From NCBI GenBank assembly GCA_947488655.1, contig CANKZZ010000005.1:421356-485355 (forward strand): DNA of 64,000 bases, in the 5' to 3' direction. Under the pieces are notes generated by a model that ran no database searches, had not been told where the DNA came from, and worked only from the letters and a program-made list of their open reading frames with translations. Below are positions 1 through 8,147 of the stretch, piece by piece. How positions within the stretch are numbered: the stretch's first letter is position 1; every line of letters starts with the position of its first letter. A program made the position numbers and the translations under genes. Source of the stretch: an uncultured Psychroserpens sp. Lineage in GTDB: Bacteria; Bacteroidota; Bacteroidia; Flavobacteriales; Flavobacteriaceae.

Positions 1-980
1 AAAGTTTTAATGTACTTCAAAATGTTTCTATTAAAGATCTTATAACTGAAAAATCTGGAAATGTAGGAGAAATCAATGCACTACTTTATAATTTATTAAT
101 TACAAATGACATTGATGCAAAGCCTATACTCTTGTCTACAAGAAATAACGGTTTTATAACACAAGTGTATCCTGTTTTATCTGATTTCAACTATTTGATA
201 ATTAAAGTCAATATTAATGGAGAAACGTATTTGCTTGATGCTACAGATGATTTTTTAACTTTTGGTCAAATACCTTTTAGATGTCTTAACTCTTATGGTC
301 GTCTGTTAGACTTTGATTCTAACAGTGAATGGTATCCTATAAACATCAAAGATTATAGTGCTAAGGTGTTTAGATATGATTTTGATTTTGATGAGAATAA
401 AACGCTAAAAGGCGATGTAAATTATTTATCTAAAGGCTATCACTCTCTCCATGATAGAGAACGTTATTTTACAAATATTGAAACTTTTAAAAACAACCTC
501 ATTAATAAAAACAATTCTTTAGAAATTTCAGGATTTGATAGTAATGATACACAAAAAACAAGTGCAGACTTTAACTTAAGTTTTCAAATTGAACATTCAC
601 CAGATGAAGTAGGCAACACTATTTATATCAATCCTTTTATAATAAAGTATTTTGATAAAAACCCATTTCAACTGCAAGAGCGTAGTTATCCAATAGATTT
701 TGGTTATAAGGATACCTATACGTATGGTATAAAAATCAATATTGACGATACTTTTATTATTAAATCTTTACCTGAGTCAATGAGTTTAGCGCTACCAAAC
801 AATAAAGGTTCATTTATTTTCTCGACAAAACAGGAAGAAAATTCAGTAATAATATATTTTAAACTATCTTTTAAAGAGGCAATTTATGAGCCAGTTTTTT
901 ATGATGGATTAAAAAAACTACTTGAACAAGTTATTAATACACAAAACAACTCTCTAATTGTCTTAGAGAAAAAACAATAA
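1..980 (+). CDS. DUF3857/transglutaminase-like protein, 5'-truncated by the window edge
   Basis: The frame is open from base 3 to the stop at 978-980, so the true start lies before the window; the TTG at 132 is internal. The visible part is the end of a transglutaminase-like domain (GEINALLYNLL, then LSTRNNG, then YLLDATDD) followed by a beta-rich C-terminal domain, as in large Bacteroidota proteins with DUF3857 plus transglutaminase-like domains. In active transglutaminases this core carries a Cys-His-Asp triad. Here the Cys position reads GNVGEIN and the expected FNH reads FNY, so only the Asp region (LLDATDD) is kept. I infer a non-catalytic, probably periplasmic binding or structural role. 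The end of the gene is 21 bp from the ion-channel gene, so they may be co-transcribed. Confidence 0.8.
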   Translation, partial: SFNVLQNVSIKDLITEKSGNVGEINALLYNLLITNDIDAKPILLSTRNNGFITQVYPVLSDFNYLIIKVNINGETYLLDATDDFLTFGQIPFRCLNSYGRLLDFDSNSEWYPINIKDYSAKVFRYDFDFDENKTLKGDVNYLSKGYHSLHDRERYFTNIETFKNNLINKNNSLEISGFDSNDTQKTSADFNLSFQIEHSPDEVGNTIYINPFIIKYFDKNPFQLQERSYPIDFGYKDTYTYGIKINIDDTFIIKSLPESMSLALPNNKGSFIFSTKQEENSVIIYFKLSFKEAIYEPVFYDGLKKLLEQVINTQNNSLIVLEKKQ

Positions 981-1001
981 AGTTTTAGTACATTTGATTT
1001 A

Positions 1002-1868
1002 ATGAGTACCAACAACACAACTAGTAACTGGAAAGATAAACTTCATGAAATAATTTATGAAGCAGATACTCCTGCTGGTAAAATATTTGATATTGTATTA
1101 CTTATTTTTATTGTTGCCAGTATTGCATTAGTAATGCTAGAGAGTGTGCATCATATTGATGATAAATATCATCAATACCTATATTATGGAGAATGGTTAG
1201 TTACCATTTTGTTCTCTATTGAATATGTTGCAAGAGTTATTACAGTGCGTAAACCATGGAAATATATTTTTAGTTTCTACGGTATTGTTGATTTTCTATC
1301 AACAATACCAATGTATATATCTTTTATTTTTGCTGGTTCACATGCTTTGGTAACATTGCGAGCTCTTCGATTACTTCGTGTATTTAGAATTTTGAAACTT
1401 GCGCGTTATTTAGGTGCATCAAATCAACTTAAAGATTCTATCATTGCCAGTCGTGTTAAAATTGCAGTATTTCTATTTGCAGTTATTATTTCATCTGTAA
1501 TATTTGGCACCATTATGTATTTAGTTGAGGGTGAAGAAAACGGATTTACAAACATACCAAAAAGTGTATATTGGTGTATTGTGACGCTTACAACTGTTGG
1601 TTTTGGAGATATTGCACCACAAACTGCGCTTGGACAATTTATTACTTCTATAATTATGATTTTGGGATATGGTATTATTGCTGTACCAACAGGTATTGTA
1701 TCTGCAGAGTATGTAAAAAGCAGTAACAAAAGAGAAAAAGAAATTGCAGAAGGAAAATTACCTCAAGAGTTACAGTTAAACACACAGTCTTGTAGTAATT
1801 GTCATGCAAGTGATCACAGAGACATTGCTAATCATTGTCATAATTGTGGGCATAAATTACATCTATAA
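1002..1868 (+). CDS. Voltage-gated-type potassium channel (ion transporter) with C-terminal zinc ribbon
   Basis: This 288-residue protein has the six-transmembrane layout of the Ion_trans family. Hydrophobic segments S1-S3 occupy roughly residues 27-110, S4 is the arginine-rich LRALRLLRVFRILKLARY (about 119-136), then come S5, a pore loop with the K+ selectivity filter TVGFGD (about 198-203) and S6. It should form an inner-membrane tetramer conducting K+ in response to voltage. The soluble tail ends in a zinc-ribbon-like pair of CxxC motifs at Cys 264/267 and 279/282, which might bind metal or a regulator; that role is inferred. The ATG at 1002 follows the preceding stop by 21 bp. Confidence 0.9.
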   Translation: MSTNNTTSNWKDKLHEIIYEADTPAGKIFDIVLLIFIVASIALVMLESVHHIDDKYHQYLYYGEWLVTILFSIEYVARVITVRKPWKYIFSFYGIVDFLSTIPMYISFIFAGSHALVTLRALRLLRVFRILKLARYLGASNQLKDSIIASRVKIAVFLFAVIISSVIFGTIMYLVEGEENGFTNIPKSVYWCIVTLTTVGFGDIAPQTALGQFITSIIMILGYGIIAVPTGIVSAEYVKSSNKREKEIAEGKLPQELQLNTQSCSNCHASDHRDIANHCHNCGHKLHL

Positions 1869-1887
1869 TTTACTATAAAACCTTAAC

Positions 1888-2811
1888 ATTATCTCACTAA
1901 AACAACAAATACTTATTTCAATTGTTGGACCTACTGCTATAGGAAAAACTGCACTTAGTATATTATTAGCTAAGCACTTTAATACCGAAATCATTTCGGC
2001 AGACTCAAGACAATTTTACAGCGAAATGCAAATAGGCACAGCAGCTCCTACTCTAGTTGAGCTTGAAGCTGCACCTCACCATTTTATCAAACATATATCA
2101 ATAAACAATGATTATAATGTTGGTACTTATGAGAGAGAGGCAATCGCTTTACTTAATAAACTTTACAAAAAGCATAGTATTGTTATAATGGTTGGTGGTT
2201 CTGGCTTATACGTTAATGCTGTTACTAAAGGTTTAGATGAACTGCCTAAGGTAGATCATAACATTAGAGAAGAATTAAATAATAGATTTCAAAAAGATGG
2301 TCTTGAAGGTTTACAATTTCAGCTAAGAGAATTAGACCCAAAAGCATACGCTACAATTGCAATAGATAACCCACAAAGACTAATTAGAGCATTAGAAGTG
2401 TGTTTATCTAGTGGGCAGCCTTACACGTCTTTTTTAACTGCTAAAAATAAAAACCGAAATTTTAAAACTATCACTATTGGTCTTACTGCCGATAGAGAGA
2501 TTATTTATGACCGCATTAATAAACGCGTTGATTTAATGATTAAAGAAGGCTTGCTAGATGAAGTTGAGTCATTATTACCACATAAAAATTTAAATGCACT
2601 AAAAACAGTTGGGTATAGAGAACTATTTAATTTTTTAGATAACGAATGGACTTATGATTTTGCCATTGCCGAAATAAAGAAAAACACCAGACGGTTTGCA
2701 AAAAGACAGTTAACATGGTTTAAAAAGGACGAATCTACAATATGGTTTGATTATAAAACCGATGTAAATGTAATTATTGAAGCTATTAATAAGAGAATTA
2801 AGATGTTATAA
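1888..2811 (+). CDS. miaA: tRNA dimethylallyltransferase MiaA (apparent ATT start)
   Basis: MiaA transfers a dimethylallyl group to A37 of tRNAs that read UNN codons. The frame contains the ATP/P-loop GPTAIGKT (residues 14-21 if the ATT at 1888 is the start), DSRQ (39-42), GGSGLY and a C-terminal tRNA-binding part; 307 residues is a normal MiaA length. The first ATG (2026) would remove both the P-loop and DSRQ, so it cannot be the functional start. The frame is closed by TAA at 1876-1878, and between there and the P-loop there is no ATG, GTG or TTG. The best candidates are ATT at 1888 (giving M-ISLKQQILISIVG, the family's usual N-terminal length), ATC at 1891 or ATA at 1909. A sequencing error is possible. 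The previous gene ends 19 bp upstream. Confidence 0.88.
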   Translation: MISLKQQILISIVGPTAIGKTALSILLAKHFNTEIISADSRQFYSEMQIGTAAPTLVELEAAPHHFIKHISINNDYNVGTYEREAIALLNKLYKKHSIVIMVGGSGLYVNAVTKGLDELPKVDHNIREELNNRFQKDGLEGLQFQLRELDPKAYATIAIDNPQRLIRALEVCLSSGQPYTSFLTAKNKNRNFKTITIGLTADREIIYDRINKRVDLMIKEGLLDEVESLLPHKNLNALKTVGYRELFNFLDNEWTYDFAIAEIKKNTRRFAKRQLTWFKKDESTIWFDYKTDVNVIIEAINKRIKML

Positions 2812-2845
2812 AAATATTAGTTTTTAAATAAAAACTCAAAAAACC

Positions 2846-2874
2846 TTGTTTACAATTAAATAACACTACATTTG
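2846..2874 (+). promoter_or_regulatory. Flavobacterial promoter of the cold-shock gene
   Basis: TTG at 2846-2848 and TACATTTG at 2867-2874 are separated by 18 bp, matching the Bacteroidota housekeeping consensus TTG-N17-19-TAnnTTTG. The -7 box lies 25 bp before the ATG at 2900. Confidence 0.75.
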
Positions 2875-2899
2875 CACTTCAATTAATTTAATATATATT

Positions 2900-3091
2900 A
2901 TGAGTAAAGGTACAGTAAAATTCTTCAACGATTCTAAAGGATTTGGATTTATTACAGAAGAAGGAAATGACAAAGAACACTTTGTACACATTTCAGGTTT
3001 AATCGACGAGATTAGAGAAGGAGATACAGTTGAATTTGATTTAACTGAAGGCAAAAAAGGATTGAACGCAGTAAACGTAAAAGTTATCTAA
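2900..3091 (+). CDS. Cold-shock protein (CspA family)
   Basis: A single cold-shock domain of 63 residues fills the protein. The nucleic-acid-binding motifs are visible: RNP1 as KGFGFI (residues 13-18) and RNP2 as HFVHIS (27-32). These proteins bind single-stranded RNA or DNA and act as RNA chaperones in the cytoplasm. The gene is monocistronic, with a clear flavobacterial promoter upstream and a strong hairpin terminator at 3112-3143. The leader of about 20 nt is short, unlike the long thermosensing leader of E. coli cspA, so I see no sign of that kind of control. Whether the gene is cold-induced cannot be told from sequence. Confidence 0.95.
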   Translation: MSKGTVKFFNDSKGFGFITEEGNDKEHFVHISGLIDEIREGDTVEFDLTEGKKGLNAVNVKVI

Positions 3092-3111
3092 TATTTCGAT
3101 ATTTTTTAATA

Positions 3112-3143
3112 AAAAAGCCAATCTTAATGATTGGCTTTTTTTA
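3112..3143. terminator. Bidirectional terminator between csp and the response regulator
   Basis: The stem AAAGCCAATC/GATTGGCTTT with a TTAAT loop is flanked by an A-run on the left and a T-run on the right, so it can end the cold-shock transcript (+) and the convergent two-component operon (-). Confidence 0.85.
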
Positions 3144-3162
3144 TATCTAATACTTTGTGAGC

Positions 3163-3873
3163 TTAAACTTCTTGGTTTACTACCAATCTAAATCCTTCTC
3201 CATGTATATTTAGTATTTCTACTTTTGGATCTAATTTTAAATACTTTCTAAGTTTTGCAATGTAAACGTCCATACTTCTAGATGTGAAGTAATTATCGTC
3301 TCTCCAAATTTTTGTTAATGCTAATTCTCTTGGCATTAAATCATTTTCATGAAGCGCTAACATACGTAGTAATTCATTTTCCTTTGGTGATAATTTTATT
3401 GGATCTTTACCATCAAACTTTAAAAAACGAAGCTTAGAGTTTAAATCAAACCTTCCTATTTTAAATTCAAATTGTTTACTATCTGCAATTGTATCTGTAG
3501 CCTTACGTTGTATAATTGCCTTAATTTTCATTAAAAGCACTTCGCTATCAAATGGTTTATTTAAATAATCATCTGCTCCAACTTTATAACCTTTAAGAAC
3601 ATCTTCTTTCATGGCTTTAGCAGTTAAGAAAATAATTGGCACATCGGTATTTTTTTCTCTAATTTCTTTAGCTAGAGTAAAACCATCTTTATATGGCATC
3701 ATGACATCTAAAATACATAGGTCATAATCGTCTTTCTTAAATTTTTCGAAACCTTCCATTCCGTTCTTGGCATGAACAACATCATAATCGTTCATATTTA
3801 AATAATCTTTTAATACGGTACCAAAGTTTGGATCGTCTTCAACTAAAAGTATTTTCTTATTTTGCTCTTCCAT
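3163..3873 (-). CDS. OmpR/PhoB-family response regulator (RprY-like)
   Basis: This 236-residue regulator has an N-terminal receiver domain (acidic pair EDD near 12-14, phospho-acceptor Asp56 in CILDVMMP, switch Thr in FLTAKA, Lys in NKPFDSE) and a C-terminal winged-helix DNA-binding domain (about 135-233, with the GEGFRL hairpin). Phosphorylation by the adjacent kinase should turn on DNA binding. The domain style resembles RprY of Bacteroides; I have not assigned the symbol because the regulon is not visible. It lies 3 bp downstream of the histidine-kinase gene, in the same operon. Confidence 0.93.
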   Translation of the reverse strand: MEEQNKKILLVEDDPNFGTVLKDYLNMNDYDVVHAKNGMEGFEKFKKDDYDLCILDVMMPYKDGFTLAKEIREKNTDVPIIFLTAKAMKEDVLKGYKVGADDYLNKPFDSEVLLMKIKAIIQRKATDTIADSKQFEFKIGRFDLNSKLRFLKFDGKDPIKLSPKENELLRMLALHENDLMPRELALTKIWRDDNYFTSRSMDVYIAKLRKYLKLDPKVEILNIHGEGFRLVVNQEV

Positions 3874-3876
3874 AAT

Positions 3877-5457
3877 TTATGATATTAGTGGTAGTTTTAT
3901 TGTAAACGTGCTACCTTTTCCTTTTTCACTTTCTACTGATATGTGACCTTGATGGTCATCAACTATTCTCTTTACATAAGCCAAGCCTAAGCCATGACCT
4001 TTTACATTGTGTACATTTCCTGTATGTTCTCTATAAAACTTCTCAAAAACACGTTTTTGAACTTGTTTAGACATTCCGTTTCCTTGATCTGATATTTTAA
4101 TAAGTATAAAGTGACCTATATTTTCTGTAAAAACATCAATTTTAGGTTCTCCATCACTATACTTAATTGCGTTATCTAAAATATTAACAATGACATTTGT
4201 AAAATGCGTTTCGTTAGCTAATACCGATGCTTGATCTGCATTTAAATGAGTTTTTACATAACCATTACGATCTTCTACAATTAACTCTACGTGAGTAATA
4301 GCATCTTCTATTAAGTCGTTAAGTTCTACCCTTTCCTTACTTATATTAAGCTCATTCTTTTCTAGTTTAGAAATACGCAACACATTTTCTACCTGAGCAT
4401 GCATACGCTTATTCTCATCTTTAATCATGTTTAAATAACGCATTACTTTTTCTTGATCTCCAATAATTTTTGGATTTCTAATAGAGTCTATAGCCAAATT
4501 AATAGTTGCTATAGGCGTTTTAAACTCATGGGTCATATTATTAATAAAATCTGTCTTAATTTGTGATATTTGACGTTGTCTTATTAATTGATAAATTGCA
4601 CTAGAATATGCTATAATTATTATTGAGGTAAATACAATAGATAATACAATCATACTTAAAATAGAAGAAATTAAATACTTTCTTCTCTCAGGAAAATCTA
4701 CATACAAAGAAAAATTACTTCTACTCTCATTATCTAAAAAAACAGGTATTCCTATTGTGGTTTTAGGCGTGAGTTCAAAATTTTCTGATCGTATTTTTGT
4801 AGATAAATCTTTATCATAAATTGCATACTCAAATGTGGTGTTAATACCACTAATAGTAAATTGAGATTTTAATAATTCTAAAACCTCAGCATTAGAAATA
4901 CGTTTGTATACTGGATAATTTTTATAAACAGCTCGATAATTTTTTTTATAAAAACTTCGACCTAATTCATCCATTGTACTGTAGTCTCTATAAGTTTGTA
5001 TAGGTTGTAAGTTTATTTGACCATCTATAGGGCTACGCTCAAACACGTTAGTTTCGCTTCTACTGGTAAATCTCTTAATATCTATACTGTCTGCTGTACC
5101 AATGTCAAAGAACAAGGACGGAACTTTAAAACTTTCTTCTGAAATTATGTTTTCAAATCGTGTTGCTTGATTTGTTTCTTCATTAAATGAATCAAAAATC
5201 AAAAGTTGTTTTATCTCACTTGTATCTGGTGTTCTACCATTTTTTATAACCTCCTTGTAAAGTCTGTCAAAACTTAAAAGTTCTTTATCTTCTATAGCTT
5301 TTGATACTAAACTAAGAGAACGAAACACATCAGAAGTAAATTGTTTTTCTTCCTTCTCTAATGCGTTATTGATATAAAATGCTTGAACGAAAATGATACC
5401 AATGAGAGACAAACTCATTAAAATCACTAACAAAACGAATAGCTTTTTGCCCATCAT
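3877..5457 (-). CDS. Membrane sensor histidine kinase (RprX-like partner)
   Basis: The 526-residue protein has an N-terminal membrane helix (about 5-27), a sensor region of some 235 residues with no domain I recognise, a second membrane helix (about 264-290), then HisKA and HATPase_c domains. The phospho-acceptor is the His in NMTHEFKTPIA; the ATP lid is shown by NILDNAIKYS (N box), DQGNGM (G1) and GHGLGLAYVKRI (G2). It should sense a periplasmic or envelope signal and phosphorylate the response regulator encoded immediately downstream. It begins with two consecutive Met codons, so the start could be one codon later. The upstream coaE gene ends 60 bp before it. Confidence 0.93.
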   Translation of the reverse strand: MMGKKLFVLLVILMSLSLIGIIFVQAFYINNALEKEEKQFTSDVFRSLSLVSKAIEDKELLSFDRLYKEVIKNGRTPDTSEIKQLLIFDSFNEETNQATRFENIISEESFKVPSLFFDIGTADSIDIKRFTSRSETNVFERSPIDGQINLQPIQTYRDYSTMDELGRSFYKKNYRAVYKNYPVYKRISNAEVLELLKSQFTISGINTTFEYAIYDKDLSTKIRSENFELTPKTTIGIPVFLDNESRSNFSLYVDFPERRKYLISSILSMIVLSIVFTSIIIIAYSSAIYQLIRQRQISQIKTDFINNMTHEFKTPIATINLAIDSIRNPKIIGDQEKVMRYLNMIKDENKRMHAQVENVLRISKLEKNELNISKERVELNDLIEDAITHVELIVEDRNGYVKTHLNADQASVLANETHFTNVIVNILDNAIKYSDGEPKIDVFTENIGHFILIKISDQGNGMSKQVQKRVFEKFYREHTGNVHNVKGHGLGLAYVKRIVDDHQGHISVESEKGKGSTFTIKLPLIS

Positions 5458-5517
5458 CCAAATTTAATATTTTAACATTTAGAATGATTGCTGTTTAACC
5501 TTACATTAACAAATATG

Positions 5518-6117
5518 TTAATTTTTGAGTTTCTTAATTTGTTTGAGAATAGATTGGTGCGTCTTTATAACCTGAGCGTTAGTTTCTGCTAAGATATTAT
5601 TAGTGATTACAAAATGAGATTTCTTAATTTTATCTTCATCACTCATTTGATTTTTTATAATCGCTTCTATTTTAGATTTACTAGAGTTATCTCTTTTCAT
5701 AACACGAGATATGCGTTGATCTAAATCGGCAATAACTGTTATTATAAAATCAAATTCGGCTTCTTTATTATGTTCAAAAATAATTGCAGCTTCCTTAATT
5801 ACATAGGGTGCATTTTGCTTTTTAAGCCAACGATTAAAATGAGAGGCTACTTTTGGATGCACAATAGCATTCATTTTTAGTAAATAGTCTTTATTATTAA
5901 AGATTTTTGATGCTATTAGTGGCTTATTAAGTGTATTACTTATATAAACCTCTTCCCCAAATAATGCTATAAGTTTTCTTTTTATAACCTTAGACCTTAA
6001 CATTAATAGTTTTGCCTCATCATCGGCTATATAAATAGGTACGCCTAACGATTTAAAATAGTTGGCTACGGTAGTTTTACCACTACCTATTCCTCCTGTA
6101 AGTCCTACAATTATCAT
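5518..6117 (-). CDS. coaE: Dephospho-CoA kinase CoaE
   Basis: CoaE phosphorylates the 3'-hydroxyl of dephospho-CoA, the last step of coenzyme A synthesis. The P-loop GLTGGIGSGKTT spans residues 5-16, followed by the characteristic DDEAKLL segment and a C-terminal helical lid; 199 residues is the usual length. Its start overlaps the stop of the YbbR-like gene by 4 bp (ATGA arrangement), which argues for translational coupling in a GT2-ybbR-coaE operon. The CoA genes coaBC occur separately near 20-21 kb. Confidence 0.95.
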   Translation of the reverse strand: MIIVGLTGGIGSGKTTVANYFKSLGVPIYIADDEAKLLMLRSKVIKRKLIALFGEEVYISNTLNKPLIASKIFNNKDYLLKMNAIVHPKVASHFNRWLKKQNAPYVIKEAAIIFEHNKEAEFDFIITVIADLDQRISRVMKRDNSSKSKIEAIIKNQMSDEDKIKKSHFVITNNILAETNAQVIKTHQSILKQIKKLKN

Positions 6118-7079
6118 TTTATAATATATTCTACTTTATTTTGTTTCATTCTAGCCGATTTTACTTTGGCAGAGTTTACGATAAGTTTAGGTTTAAAAAA
6201 TGAGTTATTAGAATTTAAGACCTCATTATAGTTACATTCAATTATAAAATCAGATGGTTTAATATCGTTATAATCATCTAGACTTAAATAATAAGATACT
6301 TTTATGTGCTTCGGAAAATAATTTATCTCAACTGAATTAGGCAAGTTTAAGATAGTAATAGGTATATCAAATGTGCCTTCAGTAAATTTATCAACTTGAG
6401 CACTAACATTTACCTTCGTAGCCGATAGTTTTAATTTATCTGATGCATTCGGAAATTCTAAATCTAAGGTTGAATTGATATTAGTTTTAACATCTTCAAA
6501 ATCTAGACGTTTAGTATTTATAAAATTAATAGTATCTATTTGTTTTTCTGCACCTATAATATTAACCGAGTCTGGTTTAATTTCTACACCATTTAAAGTA
6601 TCATAACCAGGTACAAAATTAATTTTAGATGTTAAAACTACAGGGACCTTCTTCACACTTAACGTTCCAAAAGGTAACAAAAGCGTATCTGGTTTAACCG
6701 AAATAATCTCTACATTATTACCTAAAAATTGTTTTAAATCATAAACACTTTTATCTGCAAGCCACACGTAGGTATTATCATTTATATAGGTGCTATTTTT
6801 AAAATCTAGTTGATAATTTTGGTCATAAAAGTAATAAGATAACAGTTTAAAACCATGAGTAGAAACCGTAACATTTACTTTTGGTATACTGTCTAACGTT
6901 ATAATGTTTTTATCTGGTAAATTTTTATATTGAATGGTAAACGGAATGGTCTCAACGTAGGTTTCAGATAGTTTTGTAATAACCAAAATTAAAAATGCTA
7001 ATAAAAAGAAAAGTCCAAAAACATTTAGTTTTTTACTTTTAATAGACCTTCCTAATTTAGCTTGTAAACTTTTTACCAT
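6114..7079 (-). CDS. YbbR-like domain protein
   Basis: This 321-residue protein has one N-terminal membrane helix (about 20-40) and an extracytoplasmic part made of YbbR-type beta repeats, with motifs such as VKPDTLLLPFG and IKPDSVNIIGAEKQIDTI. In Firmicutes YbbR (CdaR) regulates the diadenylate cyclase CdaA, but no cyclase gene is near here. In Flavobacteriia a YbbR-like gene next to coaE is a recurrent arrangement. The 5' end overlaps the glycosyltransferase gene by 23 bp and the 3' end overlaps coaE by 4 bp, so the three are almost certainly one transcript. The function in this organism is unknown. Confidence 0.82.
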   Translation of the reverse strand: MVKSLQAKLGRSIKSKKLNVFGLFFLLAFLILVITKLSETYVETIPFTIQYKNLPDKNIITLDSIPKVNVTVSTHGFKLLSYYFYDQNYQLDFKNSTYINDNTYVWLADKSVYDLKQFLGNNVEIISVKPDTLLLPFGTLSVKKVPVVLTSKINFVPGYDTLNGVEIKPDSVNIIGAEKQIDTINFINTKRLDFEDVKTNINSTLDLEFPNASDKLKLSATKVNVSAQVDKFTEGTFDIPITILNLPNSVEINYFPKHIKVSYYLSLDDYNDIKPSDFIIECNYNEVLNSNNSFFKPKLIVNSAKVKSARMKQNKVEYIIK

Positions 7080-8091
7080 TTTTAAAAAATAATTTTGGAT
7101 AATGCTTCTCGGGATCTTTGTTTAAAATAGCAATTGCAAAAGTAGATTTAATAAATCCATATCCATATCCAAAGAATTGTATAAAAATAGCTAATATAGA
7201 TTGAAAAGCTATACTTAAACTTTTATTTGCAATAAGAGACAAAATAAAGGCTGATAAAATATAAATTGAGAAGAAAAATAAAGGTAATTTAAAGCCTAAT
7301 ACAAACATTAAAATCGACAGTATAAAGCCAATCGAAAATATTGATGGAAACCAATAGGTTACTCGTTTCGTTTGAGGATGCCATTTATTAAGAATTGGTC
7401 TTACCATACCAAATTTATGAACTTGTTGGTAAAACTTCGTCCAAGAAATTCGTCTTTTGTGAAACACATATGCTTCATTAATTAAAACCGTTTTAAAGCC
7501 CAAGTTATTTAATCTTATTGATAAATCTGGATCTTCACCAGGATGAATCAATCCAAATCCTCCAGAAGCTTCAAATGCTATTTTAGACAAACCCATGTTA
7601 AAACTCCTTGGTTCAAATTTATCACCAGACATTTTACCTCCTCTTATTCCTCCTGTTGTAATAAATGAAGTCATAGTGAAATTAATAGCTTTTTGCAAAT
7701 TTGTGAACGATGGGTGAGCAGCGTCTGGTCCTCCAAAACAATCTACATAATTAGATATTAAATATGAATTTACAGTCGTTAAGTAATGACTTGGCAAGAT
7801 ACAATCAGAATCTAAGATAATAAAGTAATTACCTTTAGCCTTAAGCATACCATAGTTTCTAGAATCTCCTGGTCCAGAATTAGTTTTAAAGTAATAAGAT
7901 ACATCTAAGCGAGAAGAGAAATTATCTATTATAGATTTACAATCTATGGTCGAGCCATCTTCTATTACAACAACCTCAAAAACAAAATCTCCTGTTAAAG
8001 TTGTAAAACTATTTAATAGTTCTTCTACTTCATCTGGTCTGTTGTATACAGGAATTATAAATGAAAAATGTAATTGAGTCATAGAATACAA
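7057..8091 (-). CDS. Membrane-associated family 2 glycosyltransferase
   Basis: The protein (344 residues) has an N-terminal GT-A fold: FSFIIPVYNRPDEVEEL at the start, the EDGST nucleotide-binding segment, the DxD-type metal motif ILDSDC, and the downstream GEDPDLSIRL acidic motif. The last third (about 248-325) contains three or four hydrophobic helices, so it is anchored in the inner membrane. It should transfer a sugar from a nucleotide donor to a lipid-linked or surface acceptor. ATG at 8082 (MTQLHFS) is an equally plausible start. No polysaccharide cluster surrounds it; the neighbours are ybbR-like and coaE. Confidence 0.9.
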   Translation of the reverse strand: MYSMTQLHFSFIIPVYNRPDEVEELLNSFTTLTGDFVFEVVVIEDGSTIDCKSIIDNFSSRLDVSYYFKTNSGPGDSRNYGMLKAKGNYFIILDSDCILPSHYLTTVNSYLISNYVDCFGGPDAAHPSFTNLQKAINFTMTSFITTGGIRGGKMSGDKFEPRSFNMGLSKIAFEASGGFGLIHPGEDPDLSIRLNNLGFKTVLINEAYVFHKRRISWTKFYQQVHKFGMVRPILNKWHPQTKRVTYWFPSIFSIGFILSILMFVLGFKLPLFFFSIYILSAFILSLIANKSLSIAFQSILAIFIQFFGYGYGFIKSTFAIAILNKDPEKHYPKLFFKNGKKFTS

Positions 8092-8147
8092 AGGTAACTA
8101 TTGTATTTAAATTATTATCTTTAATCATAGTCACAAAATAAACAGAA

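Noticed and set aside
1424..1729. 101-residue minus-strand open frame inside the channel gene
   Set aside because: Opposite strand of a well-supported channel gene; no homology or start signal.
3163..5457. Direct regulation of the csp gene by the adjacent two-component system
   Set aside because: The genes converge on a shared terminator; there is no evidence of a regulatory link beyond adjacency.
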